Below, piece by piece: positions 24,326 to 33,590 of a stretch of DNA of 64,000 bases. The position numbers and the translations under genes are program-made. This DNA is from Teichococcus wenyumeiae (GTDB lineage: Bacteria; Pseudomonadota; Alphaproteobacteria; Acetobacterales; Acetobacteraceae): NCBI RefSeq assembly GCF_003696345.1, contig NZ_RFLX01000002.1, positions 434,001 through 498,000 on the forward strand, read 5' to 3'. Position 1 is the first letter of the stretch, and each line of letters begins with the position of its first letter. Below the pieces are notes generated by a model. The model did no database searches and was not told the origin of the DNA. It saw nothing but the letters and a program-made list of their open reading frames with translations.

Positions 24326-26119
24326 GTGAGCCAGCCCCTCGACCTCGCCCCCGTCGGCAATGGCATCATTGCCGCGCTGTTCGACCGCATCGGCCGCTGC
24401 TCCTGGCTCTGCTGGCCGCGCCTCGACGGCGACCCCGTCTTTTGCGCCCTGCTGGGTGGCGAGGCGCCAGAGGACGGCTTCATGGAAGTGGAGCTGGTCG
24501 GGCTGAAGCACAGCCGCCAGAGCTACCGCCGCAACACCGCCGTGCTGGAAACGGAGCTGGAGGACGAGAACGGCGCCCGGCTGCGCATCATCGATGCCGC
24601 GCCGCGCTTCAGCCGCTTCGGCCGCAGCTTCCGCCCGCCCATGCTGGTGCGGCGGATCGAGCCGCTCTCCGGCACGCCGCTGATCCGCCTGCGGGCGCGG
24701 CCGCGTGGCGACTGGGGCAAGGACGCGCCGATCAAGCGCGCCGGCAGCAACCACCTGCGCTTCTTCACCGAGACCCAGGCGCTGCGCGTCACCACCGATG
24801 CGCCGCTGGTCTGCCTGGCGGAGGAAGCGCCCTTCCTGCTGGACCGCCCGGTCTCGATCATCCTCGGCCCCGACGAGACGGTGCCGGAGAATACCGAGAG
24901 CCTGGTGGAGGACTTCATCCGCCACACCACCAGCTACTGGCTGGACTGGTCGCGCGGGCTGCACCTGCCCTTCGAATGGCAGGATGCGGTGATCCGCGCC
25001 GCCATCACGCTGAAGATGTGCGCCTTCGAGGAAACCGGGGCCGTCGTCGCCGCCCTGACCACCTCCATCCCCGAGGCGCCGGATACCGAGCGCAACTGGG
25101 ACTACCGCTACTGCTGGCTGCGGGATGCTTTCTTCACAGTGCAGGCGCTGAACCGCCTCGGCACCACCCGCACCATGGAGGACTACATCCGCTACGTGAC
25201 CAACGTGGTGGCCATCTCCCCCGGCGGCGTGCTGCGGCCCTGCTACCCGCTGGTGCCCTCCCTGCCCATGCCGGAGCGGATCGAGGAAGCGCTGCCCGGC
25301 TTCCTGGGCATGGGCCCGGTGCGCGTCGGCAATGCGGCGGCGGAGCAGATCCAGAACGACGTCTATGGCTCCGTCATCATGGCGGCGGCGCAGATGTTCT
25401 TTGACCGCCGCCTGCCCCGCCCGGCGGGCGAGCCGCTGTTCCGGCTGCTGGAGCGGCTGGGCGAGCAGGCGGAGAAGCTGGCGCTGCAGCCCGATGCCGG
25501 CATCTGGGAATACCGGGGGCGGGAGCGGACCCATACCTTCTCCGCCGCCATGTGCTGGGCGGGGCTGGCGCGGCTGTCCGGCATCGCCCGCCACCTGGGG
25601 CTGGAGCAGGAAGCGGAGCGCTGGGCAGCCTCCGCCCGCAACCTGCATGGCGTTATCTGCGAGCGCGCCTTCCGCCCGCACCTCAACAGCTTCGTGGAAA
25701 GCTTCGAGTCGGACGGCATGGACGCGGCGCTGCTGCTGCTGGCGGAGATCGGCTTCCTGCCCGCCACCGACCCGCGCTTCCTCGGCACCCTGGACCGGGT
25801 GACGCAGCGGCTGCTGCATGAGGGTTTCATCTATCGCTACGATATGGCTGACGATTTCGGGCGGCCTGAAACCGCCTTCCTGGTTTGTTCATTCTGGTAT
25901 GTGGACGCGCTCGCCGCGGCGGGCCGGCAGGATGAAGCGCGAGCAATGTTCGGGAGGATTTTGTCGTGCCGGAATCATCTGGGACTGCTGGCCGAGGACC
26001 TGGACCCGAAGCGGAACCATCTGTGGGGGAACTTTCCACAGACCTATTCGCACGTTGGCCTGATCCTCTCGGCGATGCGTTTGAGCCGTTCATGGGAGCA
26101 CGGTCTGTGGGGCGGTTGA
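24326..26119 (+). CDS. Glycoside hydrolase family 15 protein (glucoamylase/trehalase-like)
   Basis: The 597-residue protein starts with an N-terminal beta domain (VGNGIIAALFDRIGRCSWLC) and has an (alpha/alpha)6 catalytic region with TERNWDYRYCWLRDA, IQNDVYGSVI and WEYRGRERTHTFSAAMCW, all typical of GH15. Members act on alpha-1,4-glucans or on trehalose. Its place between otsB and otsA suggests a trehalose or related alpha-glucoside substrate, but this is inferred from context. The start is a GTG at 24326. Its 3' end overlaps the proposed otsA start by 28 bases. Confidence 0.9.
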   Translation: MSQPLDLAPVGNGIIAALFDRIGRCSWLCWPRLDGDPVFCALLGGEAPEDGFMEVELVGLKHSRQSYRRNTAVLETELEDENGARLRIIDAAPRFSRFGRSFRPPMLVRRIEPLSGTPLIRLRARPRGDWGKDAPIKRAGSNHLRFFTETQALRVTTDAPLVCLAEEAPFLLDRPVSIILGPDETVPENTESLVEDFIRHTTSYWLDWSRGLHLPFEWQDAVIRAAITLKMCAFEETGAVVAALTTSIPEAPDTERNWDYRYCWLRDAFFTVQALNRLGTTRTMEDYIRYVTNVVAISPGGVLRPCYPLVPSLPMPERIEEALPGFLGMGPVRVGNAAAEQIQNDVYGSVIMAAAQMFFDRRLPRPAGEPLFRLLERLGEQAEKLALQPDAGIWEYRGRERTHTFSAAMCWAGLARLSGIARHLGLEQEAERWAASARNLHGVICERAFRPHLNSFVESFESDGMDAALLLLAEIGFLPATDPRFLGTLDRVTQRLLHEGFIYRYDMADDFGRPETAFLVCSFWYVDALAAAGRQDEARAMFGRILSCRNHLGLLAEDLDPKRNHLWGNFPQTYSHVGLILSAMRLSRSWEHGLWGG

Positions 26120-27549
26120 TTGTTGTCTCGAACCGCGTCGCCCTGCCACGCCGTGGGGAACCCACGGCGGGCGGGCTGGCGGTGGCACTGAAGGATGTGC
26201 TGAAGTCCAATGGCGGCCTCTGGTTCGGCTGGAGCGGGGAAACCACCAAGGGCCCTACCACCGGCGAGCTGAAGACCGTCCGCTACCAGGGCATCGACTA
26301 CGCCACCATCGACCTCAACGAGAACGATTACAAAGGCTTCTACGCCGGCTATTCCAACAACATCCTGTGGCCGCTGTTCCATTTCCGCATCGGGCTGCTG
26401 GAATACGACCGCAAGCAGGCCGACGCCTACCGGCGCGTCAACCGCGACTTCGCCAAGGCGCTGATGCCGCTGCTGGGGCCGGATGACACCATCTGGATCC
26501 ATGACTACCAGATGATTCCACTGGGCGCCGAGTTGCGGGCGCTGGGCGCCAAGCAGCGTATCGGCTTCTTTCTGCACATCCCCTTCCCGCCCTGGGCGGT
26601 CTTTTCCGCCCTGCCGGACGCCGACAGGCTGCTGCGCGATCTACTGGCCTACGACCTGGTAGGCGTGCAGACGCAGCGCGACCTCAGCGGCATGATCGAC
26701 TCCCTGCGCCACGGCCTGGACCTGCGGACGGATGCCGATTGCGGCGTGGTCAGCAGCGCCTGGGGGCCGAAGCGCCGCACGCAGCTGTCCCATCACGCCA
26801 TCGGCATCGATACCCGCGCCTTTGCGACCGTCGCGCGCAAGTCGGCCTTCGGTCCCGACGCGCAACGGATGAGGGCCAGCATGGGCGACCGCAAGCTGAT
26901 CGTGGGCGCCGAGCGGCTGGACTACACCAAGGGCCTGCCGCACCGCCTGCGCGGCTTCGGCGCCTTGCTGGACAACTTCCCGGAGCACCTGAACAAGGTC
27001 ACCTACTTCCAGGTCGCCGCGCGCAGCCGCAACGAGGTCGCCAGCTACCGCGACCTGAAGCGGGAACTGGACACCCTGGCCGGCCGCATCAACGGCGACC
27101 ACGCGGAATTCGACTGGACGCCCGTGCGCTACGTGGCCCGCGCGGTGGCGCGGGATACGCTGGCCGGCTTCTACCGCCTGGCGGATGTCGGGCTGGTGAC
27201 GCCGCTGCGGGACGGCATGAACCTGGTGGCCAAGGAATACGTTGCCGCCCAGGACCCGGAAAACCCTGGCGTGCTGGTGCTCTCCTCCTTCGCCGGCGCG
27301 GCCGAGACCATGGACGGCGCCCTGCTGGTGAACCCGCTGGATGCCGAGGCCATGGCCGAGCAGCTCCACCGCGCGCTGAAAATGCCGCTGGGCGAGCGCA
27401 AGGAACGCTGGGCCGGCATGATGGCGGGACTGGAGGAACAGACGGCCGCGCGCTGGGCGGAGAACTTCCTCAACGAGCTGGAGGAACAGGTGCTGCCGGT
27501 GGAGCCGCCGGCGGGGCTGGCCTCGGCTGGGGCCGGCATACGGAACTGA
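26092..27549 (+). CDS. otsA: Trehalose-6-phosphate synthase
   Basis: The 485-residue GT20 glycosyltransferase shows RLIVVSNRVALP, HDYQMIPLGAELR, the GAERLDYTKGLPHRL donor-site segment and LRDGMNLVAKEYVA. It joins UDP-glucose (or another NDP-glucose) to glucose-6-phosphate to make trehalose-6-phosphate for OtsB. The ATG at 26092 is just ahead of the first strand; GTG 26107 is an alternative, and an ATG at 25966 lies inside the previous gene. A terminator cassette (27554-27602) follows immediately, ending the operon. Confidence 0.95.
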   Translation: MGARSVGRLIVVSNRVALPRRGEPTAGGLAVALKDVLKSNGGLWFGWSGETTKGPTTGELKTVRYQGIDYATIDLNENDYKGFYAGYSNNILWPLFHFRIGLLEYDRKQADAYRRVNRDFAKALMPLLGPDDTIWIHDYQMIPLGAELRALGAKQRIGFFLHIPFPPWAVFSALPDADRLLRDLLAYDLVGVQTQRDLSGMIDSLRHGLDLRTDADCGVVSSAWGPKRRTQLSHHAIGIDTRAFATVARKSAFGPDAQRMRASMGDRKLIVGAERLDYTKGLPHRLRGFGALLDNFPEHLNKVTYFQVAARSRNEVASYRDLKRELDTLAGRINGDHAEFDWTPVRYVARAVARDTLAGFYRLADVGLVTPLRDGMNLVAKEYVAAQDPENPGVLVLSSFAGAAETMDGALLVNPLDAEAMAEQLHRALKMPLGERKERWAGMMAGLEEQTAARWAENFLNELEEQVLPVEPPAGLASAGAGIRN

Positions 27550-27553
27550 AGCA

Positions 27554-27602
27554 AGGCCGGGGGAAGGAATTCCCCCGGACCCCCATCTTCTTTTCTTCGA
27601 GT
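27554..27602 (+). terminator. Terminator cassette, copy 2 (after otsA)
   Basis: Beginning four bases after the otsA stop, a stem GGGGGAA/TTCCCCC (loop GGAA) is followed by ACCCCCATCTTCTTTTCTTCG. Sequence identity with copies at 15568 and 28076 extends past the hairpin into the tract. Orientation is plus, matching otsA, as expected for a terminator. Confidence 0.8.
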
Positions 27603-27613
27603 TTTTCGGCCGG

Positions 27614-28024
27614 TCAGCGAGGCGGGCGGCGCTTCCGGAAGACATCCCACACCAGATAGCAGCCGGGGGCGATGACGCTTCCCAGAAACAGCCCGATGCA
27701 GACCACGGCTTCGGCGGGCTGGACGTAGATGGTCATCATCCTGCCCCCTCGGCCGGCGGGAAAGTGCAGGGCCTCCGTATGGCCTGTCTCCACCGATGGC
27801 CTGAGCGGGGAATGCAGGCTCAGCATGAACCAGCAGCAGATGCTGAGCAGCAGGAAAACCAGGAACAATGCGCCGAGGATGAGAAGCTGGCGGCGTTCGG
27901 CCGGGTCCGCCGGCGGCTGGTAGGGCGTTGGAGTGAAGCCGCTGTAGCGCGAGGGCGGCTCATCAGGCACCCCGGTCCAGGCTGAGGAAGAGATCGGGCG
28001 GCGCGGTCCGGCATCATCCTGCAT
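27614..28024 (-). CDS. Hypothetical membrane protein with two transmembrane segments
   Basis: The 136-residue protein has a Pro/Ser-rich cytosolic N-terminus, a first hydrophobic helix (LLILGALFLVFLLLSICCWF, from about residue 47) and a second near residue 105-128 (VVCIGLFLGSVIAPGCYLV), ending in a basic RKRRPPR. I do not recognise a family. It is alone, bracketed by two terminator cassettes pointing at each other, so it is transcribed from its own promoter, if at all. Confidence 0.65.
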   Translation of the reverse strand: MQDDAGPRRPISSSAWTGVPDEPPSRYSGFTPTPYQPPADPAERRQLLILGALFLVFLLLSICCWFMLSLHSPLRPSVETGHTEALHFPAGRGGRMMTIYVQPAEAVVCIGLFLGSVIAPGCYLVWDVFRKRRPPR

Positions 28025-28075
28025 GCCTGAACATTACCATGTGGCATGCGATCGCCGCTGCCGCGGGCGCATCAG

Positions 28076-28123
28076 ACTCGAAGAAAAGAAGATGGGGGTC
28101 CGGGGGAATTCCTTCCCCGGCCT
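28076..28123 (-). terminator. Terminator cassette, copy 3 (after the serine hydrolase)
   Basis: On the minus strand it follows the hydrolase stop by three bases: GGGGAAGGAATTCCCC hairpin, then GGACCCCCATC and a TTCTTTTC tract ending CGAGT. It is the third copy of the 48-bp cassette and faces copy 2 across the 27614-28024 gene. Confidence 0.8.
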
Positions 28124-28126
28124 GTT

Positions 28127-29644
28127 TCACCCCCGCCGGAAGCGCAGCACCCGGCTGCGATGGCTGACCAGCGCCACCTCGTCCCCCTTAAAGCTCAGGC
28201 TGAACTGCTTGTTCCAGGGGCCATCCGGCAGGGTCGCCAGCAGGCGCCCCTCACCCAGCGGGCGCAGCCGGGCCGTCATGCGGGCGGGGCCGATGCCGGT
28301 GGCGAGCGTCTCGCCCTCGATGTCGAAACCGGCATGATAGGCGGGGCAGCGCCAGGGGCCTTGCGCCGCCGCCGGCACAGCCTCGGCCGCCACGGGGCGG
28401 AAGTGGCGGGCGACATGACCGATTTCGCCCTCGATGCCGCTGCCCTCGGCGCGCAGGCGCATGGGGTTGTGGGCGGAAAGGGAAACGGCCCAGCCGGCAT
28501 CGCCCTGGTAGAGCACCTCGCTGGCGCCGAGGAAGCTGGCGGTATTGCCGGTAACCTCCAGCCAATGGCCGGTGCCGGGCTCGGCATACAGACCTTCGGG
28601 CAGGCTGGCCGGGGGCGGCATCTCCTGGCCCAGCAGGGCGGCCATGGTGCGCAGCGCGAGGCCATAGGCGCCGGTATCCTCGCGGTTGGAGACCACGACG
28701 ATGCCGAGGCCGGGCTCCGGCGCCAGCAGCAGGTAGGTCTTGTAGCCGGCGTGCGACCCGCCATGGCCCACCAGCGCCACAGGCCCCAGCCGTCCGTGGG
28801 CCAGGCCCAGGCCATAGGCGGTGGCGCGGCCATCCAGCAGGTGGCGCGGCGCGGCCTGCTCGGCCAGCAGCCCAGCGGCGGGGCCACGGTTGGCCAGCAC
28901 CGCCTGGCCCCAGATGGCCAGCGCCCGTCCGCTGCCGGTCAGGCTGCCGGAAGCCGAGAGATGCAGGCCGGCATTGCCAAGCTGCCAGCCCATGGCGCCT
29001 TTCCAGTAGCCGGGGACAAGGCCGGGGATAGGGTCGAACCAGGTCTCCGGTGCCCGCCATGCGATGCCGAGGGGGGCGCCGATCTCGGCTTGCACCCAGT
29101 CGTCGAAGACGATGCCCTGGCGCGCCAGCGCGGTTTCCACCAGCCGGTAGCCGGTATTGGAATAGGAAATCTCCCGCCCCGCCGGGAAGTTCAGCGCGCC
29201 CAGGCTGGCGATGAAGTCCAGCAGCGGCGCCGCATCCGTGGCGGTGTGGACGGAAAGGCCCAGCAGGCTCAGCGTCTCCCGTACATCCGGCAACCCGCCG
29301 GTCATGTCCAGGGCGCGGCCGACGGAAACCTCGGCCATGGGGCCGCGCAATTCCGGCAGGTGGCGGCCCAGCGGATGGCCCAGCGCCACGCGGTCGCGGT
29401 GGCGGCGCTGCATGGCGGCCAGCACATGCTTGGTGACGGAGGCGTAGCGCACCACGCTGTCGGCGCTGAAGGCGGCGCCGGTGGAAAGGCTCTCCAGCCC
29501 CGCCGCCACCGCCACGGGGATGCTGTGGGTATCGAAGGCGAGGATGGCGCCGCCCGGCGCCCCCTCCTCCGCCGCCCAGGGCGCGACCAGTTCGGCGGCC
29601 CGGGCTTCGGCAGCGGCCCAATCAGGCTTGCCGGTGGGTGCCAC
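28127..29644 (-). CDS. Serine hydrolase of the beta-lactamase/D-aminopeptidase family
   Basis: The roughly 505-residue protein has a penicillin-binding-like N-terminal domain: SVTK (SxxK nucleophile) within VVRYASVTKHVLAA, YSN (second motif) in ISYSNTGYRL, and GHGGSHAG in place of KTG. Then come beta-barrel-like C-terminal domains (GLYAEPGTGHWLEV; GPWRCPAYHAGF), as in D-aminopeptidase DAP. It likely cleaves D-amino-acid-containing peptides, or is a penicillin-recognising enzyme. The GTG at 29644 lies two bases beyond the stop of the preceding gene; an ATG at 29683 would overlap that gene by 35 bases. The start is uncertain. Confidence 0.85.
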   Translation of the reverse strand: MAPTGKPDWAAAEARAAELVAPWAAEEGAPGGAILAFDTHSIPVAVAAGLESLSTGAAFSADSVVRYASVTKHVLAAMQRRHRDRVALGHPLGRHLPELRGPMAEVSVGRALDMTGGLPDVRETLSLLGLSVHTATDAAPLLDFIASLGALNFPAGREISYSNTGYRLVETALARQGIVFDDWVQAEIGAPLGIAWRAPETWFDPIPGLVPGYWKGAMGWQLGNAGLHLSASGSLTGSGRALAIWGQAVLANRGPAAGLLAEQAAPRHLLDGRATAYGLGLAHGRLGPVALVGHGGSHAGYKTYLLLAPEPGLGIVVVSNREDTGAYGLALRTMAALLGQEMPPPASLPEGLYAEPGTGHWLEVTGNTASFLGASEVLYQGDAGWAVSLSAHNPMRLRAEGSGIEGEIGHVARHFRPVAAEAVPAAAQGPWRCPAYHAGFDIEGETLATGIGPARMTARLRPLGEGRLLATLPDGPWNKQFSLSFKGDEVALVSHRSRVLRFRRG

Positions 29645-29648
29645 CGCC

Positions 29649-31244
29649 TCAGCCCTTGCGGACGAAGTCGTAGGAATTGGCATCGGCCAGCGTGCCGAGC
29701 CGCACCCCCGTCACGTCCTCGCGGCAAGCGGCGGTGTTCACAGCCTGCAGCATGAAGACGAAGGGCGCGCGCTCCATGCTGTCCCGCTGCATCGCCTCGT
29801 ACATCGCCAGGCGCTTGGCGGTATCGGCCTCCTGCAAGGCGGCCTGGGCGCGGGCGGTCAGGTCCGCGTCCTGCCAGGAATTGCGCCAGGCCAGGGTGCG
29901 GTTGCGGGCATCGGGGCTGTTGTCGGTGTTGACGCAGAAGGCCTCGGCATTGCTGTTGGGGTCGAAGTAGTCGACGCCCCAGGAGGTCAGCGCAGCCTCG
30001 TGCTGGCGGGCACGGGTCTTGGTCAGCACCTGCCGGTTCTCGCCCGGCATCAGCCGCAGCCTGATGCCGATGGCGGCGAAATCCGCCTGCAAGGCCTGGG
30101 CAATATCCGGGTAGGGCTGCGCCGAGTAGTGGTCCATCACCAGCTCGAAGCCATCCGGCAGGCCGGCCTCGGCCAGCAATGCCTTGGCCTTGGCCACATC
30201 CTTCTGGAAGGGCTTGTCCGCCACCGCCGCGGGCAGGCCGACCGGCAGGAAGCTCTGCTGCACCGTATGCGTCAGCGAGGCGATGTTCTGCTGGATCGCC
30301 TGATAGTCGATCGCCCATTTGATCGCCTGCCGCACCTGCGGCTTGGCCAGGGCGGGATGCACGGTATTGAGCTGGATCAGCATCTGCGTCGTCGCCGCCT
30401 TGCGGATCAGCGTGAAGCCGGCATCGTTCTGCAGGTTGCGAAGCTGCTCGGTTGTCAGATTGCGCGCGATATCCACATCGCCATTGCGCAGCAGCAGCAA
30501 CTGGGCGGAAGGATCGGTGATGTGGCGCAGCATGACGCGGCGGATCGGGCCGCGCTTGGCCTGAGCGGGGCTGGCTTCCAGGATGGCGCTCTCGCTGGCC
30601 TTCCAGGACCGCAGCAGCCAGGAGCCGGAGCCGGCGGAATTCTGCTTCAGCCAGGTGTTGCCAAGGTCGTCTCCGCTGGCGTGCTCCAGCACCGCCTTCT
30701 TGTCGACGATGCTGCCGACATTGGCGGAGAGGCAATAGAGCACGAAGCCCGGCGAGGCCTTGCCGTCCAGCGCCACCGTCAGCGTATGGGCATCCGCCGC
30801 GCGGATGCGCTCTTCCACATTGTCCCTGGTGAAGCCGAATTGGTTGATGATGAAGGCCGGTGCCTTGTTCAGCTTCACCGCGCGTTGCAGCGAGAAGGCG
30901 GCATCCTCCGCCGTCACGGGATTGCCACTGGCGAAGACGGCATCGCGCTTCAGCCTGAAGGTGATCAGCTTGCCGTCGTCCGAAACGGTCCAGGATTCCG
31001 CCAGGTCGCCTTCCAGCACATCGGGCTTGTCCGGGTTCGGGCGCAGCAGCTTCTGGTACATGTTGGCGGCGATCTCGGCCGCCACCGTCTCGAAGCTTTC
31101 CTGCGGGTCCAGGCTGGTCACGTTGTCCAGCTGCTGCGCGACGACGAGGATGGTCTTCGGCGTCTCGGCGAAGGCGCGGCTCAGCGCGTCATAGCTGAAG
31201 ACGGAGGCGGCGGAAGCCGCGGCCAGGAAAGCGCGCCGGTTCAT
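29649..31244 (-). CDS. Extracellular solute-binding protein family 5 (peptide/nickel-type ABC transporter)
   Basis: The 531-residue protein starts MNRRAFLAAASAASVFSYDA with a Tat-like twin-Arg and hydrophobic segment, so it is exported. The family 5 core is clear: LDPQESFETVAAEIAANMY, LAESWTVSDDGKLITFRLK, and a late AQALQADFAAIGIRLRL. It should capture a peptide or similar ligand for a Dpp/Opp-type importer, but no permease or ATPase gene lies nearby. It is followed by the serine hydrolase, which may process the same D-peptide substrates (inference). Confidence 0.92.
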   Translation of the reverse strand: MNRRAFLAAASAASVFSYDALSRAFAETPKTILVVAQQLDNVTSLDPQESFETVAAEIAANMYQKLLRPNPDKPDVLEGDLAESWTVSDDGKLITFRLKRDAVFASGNPVTAEDAAFSLQRAVKLNKAPAFIINQFGFTRDNVEERIRAADAHTLTVALDGKASPGFVLYCLSANVGSIVDKKAVLEHASGDDLGNTWLKQNSAGSGSWLLRSWKASESAILEASPAQAKRGPIRRVMLRHITDPSAQLLLLRNGDVDIARNLTTEQLRNLQNDAGFTLIRKAATTQMLIQLNTVHPALAKPQVRQAIKWAIDYQAIQQNIASLTHTVQQSFLPVGLPAAVADKPFQKDVAKAKALLAEAGLPDGFELVMDHYSAQPYPDIAQALQADFAAIGIRLRLMPGENRQVLTKTRARQHEAALTSWGVDYFDPNSNAEAFCVNTDNSPDARNRTLAWRNSWQDADLTARAQAALQEADTAKRLAMYEAMQRDSMERAPFVFMLQAVNTAACREDVTGVRLGTLADANSYDFVRKG

Positions 31245-31340
31245 GTGGACAATCCCATATCCGTGTTGCCGCCCGCCGAAGGGCTGCCAGCCGCGATAGA
31301 ACGCCCCCTGGAAGGGCGCAAGCCGACGCAGGCTTCCATG

Positions 31341-32051
31341 TCAGGCGCCGGAGATGGCACGCTCCACGGCAGCCTCGGCATGCAGGGCGGTGGTGTCGAA
31401 GAGCGGCACGGCGCTGTCCTCGGGCCGCACCAGCAGCATGATCTCGGTGCAGCCCAGGATCACCGCCTCCGCCCCGCGTTCCACCAGCCGCGCGATCACG
31501 GCGCGATAGGCCTCGCGGGAGGCCGGCTCGGCCCGTCCCTGCACCAGTTCCTCATAGATGACGCGGTGGACCAGGGCGCGGTCCTCCGGCTCCGGCACCA
31601 GCACCTCCAGCCCGTGCCGCTCCACCAGGCGGCCCTTGTAGAAATCCTGCTCCATGGTGAAGGCGGTGCCCAGCAGGCCGACGCGGCGCAGGCCGGCGGC
31701 ACGGATACGCTCGGCCGTGGGGTCAGCGATATGCAGCAGCGGGATGCCGATGGCCGCCTGCACCTCCGCCGCCATGCGGTGCATGGTGTTGGTGCAGATC
31801 ACCACGAAATCCGCCCCGCCGCGTTCCAGGCGCTGTGCCGCGGCGATCATCTCCGCCGTGGCCTCGGCCCAGCGGCCGGCATGTTGCAGCGCCTCGATCC
31901 CGGCGAAGTCGAAGGACCACATCAGGCAGCGGGCGGAATGCAGCCCGCCCAGCCGGTCACGCACCTGCTCATTGATGATGCGGTAGTACTCGGCCGAGCT
32001 TTCCCAACTCATGCCGCCCAGCAAGCCAATGACCTTCTGCGCCACCGCCAT
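31341..32051 (-). CDS. Aspartate/glutamate racemase family protein
   Basis: The 236-residue protein opens with IGLLGGMSWESSAEYYR and has the two catalytic cysteines of the family: CTNTMH (Cys86) and GCTEI (Cys201). It probably interconverts L- and D-aspartate or related amino acids without PLP. With the D-aminopeptidase-like hydrolase and peptide-binding protein downstream on the same strand, a role in D-amino-acid or D-peptide metabolism is possible. Confidence 0.92.
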   Translation of the reverse strand: MAVAQKVIGLLGGMSWESSAEYYRIINEQVRDRLGGLHSARCLMWSFDFAGIEALQHAGRWAEATAEMIAAAQRLERGGADFVVICTNTMHRMAAEVQAAIGIPLLHIADPTAERIRAAGLRRVGLLGTAFTMEQDFYKGRLVERHGLEVLVPEPEDRALVHRVIYEELVQGRAEPASREAYRAVIARLVERGAEAVILGCTEIMLLVRPEDSAVPLFDTTALHAEAAVERAISGA

Positions 32052-32108
32052 TCCTCCGCCAGCGGCGGAAACTCAGGCACAGGCGCGGCGGCCTGGCAAG
32101 CGCGGGAC

Positions 32109-33590
32109 TTAAAGCTGCGCTTCCACCGGCAGCCATTCCACCGCACGGGCCAGCATGCGGCGGGCCAGCGGTGCCTCGGGCTCATGCGGGCTGGTGGATT
32201 CGTCGTCGGTCCAGAGCATCTTCCGGCCCTGGACCCAGACGCGGTAGGAGCGGTCAGGTTCGGTCAGGCGGCGGTGCTCGTCATGCACCTGCCGCGCCAG
32301 TTCGGAGTGGTGGACGAAGGCGCCCATCTCGGTGTTCAGTCGGGCCGAGCGCGGGTCGAGGTTGAAGGAGCCGACGAAGACCATCTCGCCGTCGATCGCC
32401 AGTGCCTTGGTATGCAGGCTGGCGCCCTTGGAGCCGAAGACGCCGCCATTGCGCTTGGTGGTGCGCTTCAGCTCAAACAGCGTGACACCCAGTTCCAGCA
32501 GCCGCGGGCGGTAGCGGGCATAGCCGGCATGCACCGCCACAACATCGGTGGCGGCGAGCGAATTGGTGACCACCGTCACCTTCACGCCGCGCTTCACCAG
32601 CGCCTCGAACATCGCCATGCCGCCTTCGCCGGGCACGAAGTAAGGGGAAACGACCAGCGCTTCCCGCTGTGCCGACATCAGCGCCTCGCCCACCGCCGGG
32701 GCCATGCAGCCGGTGACGCCGCGTCCCTTGGCCTTGGCCGGCGGGTCCGCCAGCACGCGCACCGCATCATCCGCCGCCAGCAACTCGACATGCGAGAAGG
32801 AGGCACGGGACTTGGCCAGTTCCTGCAGGTAGGGGCGGGCCTGATCCTCGCGCGGGGTATCCTCCAGCCGGGCGCGCACGGTTTCCAACGCCTCCGGGCT
32901 GAGGTCGCGGCCGGCGCGGAAATGCTCCACCGGCAAGGCCAGGGAGGAGGACCAATAGCTGTCGAAAACCGCCTGGGCCTGGGCGGCGGCCTCGCCGGCG
33001 ATGATCACGTCCAGGTCGCGGAAATTGAAGTCGCCGGCGGCATCGAAATAGTTGTCGGAGATGTTGCGGCCGCCGACCACGGCCACCTTGCCATCCGCCA
33101 CCCAGCACTTGTTGTGCATGCGGTGGTTCAGGTGCCAGCCGCCGAGGGCGAATTCCAGTGCCAGCCCGACCTGCCCCAGGAAGCGGAAGCGGCGGGTGTT
33201 GAACAGCCGCACCTCGACGCGTGGATGCGCGGCCAGCGTCGCCAGCAGCGCCTCGCCGGAGAGGGCATAGCTGTCATCCAGCAGCAGGCGCACCCGCACG
33301 CCGCGGTCGGCGGCATGCAGGGCTTCCCGCGCCATCAGGCGGCCGGTGGTGTCCTCCATCCAGGTGTAATACTGCAGGTCCAGCGTGCGGCCAGCGGCGC
33401 GGGCCAGGCTGGCGCGGACCATGAAGGCCTCCAGCCCCAGCGGCACCAGAGCAATGCCGGTGCGCGCACCCTGCCCGTTCCCGGCGGCGGCAAGCGCCTT
33501 GGCCACCAGCCGGTCCAGCGCCGAATCCCCTGGCGCGGCGCCGGCCTGCACAGGCGCGACAGCGATCGGGGGGTCCAGCGCGATGCTCAT
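32109..33590 (-). CDS. Phospholipase D-like protein (cardiolipin synthase family)
   Basis: The 493-residue protein has two HKD motifs: His159-x-Lys161-x4-Asp166 (HNKCWVAD) and His393-x-Lys395-x4-Asp400 (HTKALAID), followed by GGRN and GSFN. No N-terminal membrane anchors are obvious, unlike ClsA, so it resembles ClsB/ClsC-type or other PLD hydrolases. It likely moves phosphatidyl groups at the membrane. Its ATG overlaps the stop of the EEP-fold gene upstream (ATGA at 33587-33590), as in ybhP-clsB pairs. Confidence 0.9.
   Translation of the reverse strand: MSIALDPPIAVAPVQAGAAPGDSALDRLVAKALAAAGNGQGARTGIALVPLGLEAFMVRASLARAAGRTLDLQYYTWMEDTTGRLMAREALHAADRGVRVRLLLDDSYALSGEALLATLAAHPRVEVRLFNTRRFRFLGQVGLALEFALGGWHLNHRMHNKCWVADGKVAVVGGRNISDNYFDAAGDFNFRDLDVIIAGEAAAQAQAVFDSYWSSSLALPVEHFRAGRDLSPEALETVRARLEDTPREDQARPYLQELAKSRASFSHVELLAADDAVRVLADPPAKAKGRGVTGCMAPAVGEALMSAQREALVVSPYFVPGEGGMAMFEALVKRGVKVTVVTNSLAATDVVAVHAGYARYRPRLLELGVTLFELKRTTKRNGGVFGSKGASLHTKALAIDGEMVFVGSFNLDPRSARLNTEMGAFVHHSELARQVHDEHRRLTEPDRSYRVWVQGRKMLWTDDESTSPHEPEAPLARRMLARAVEWLPVEAQL

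Noticed and set aside
27554-28123. CRISPR-like direct repeats
   Set aside because: The repeated sequences are only two copies here in opposite orientation with a gene between; they are terminator cassettes.
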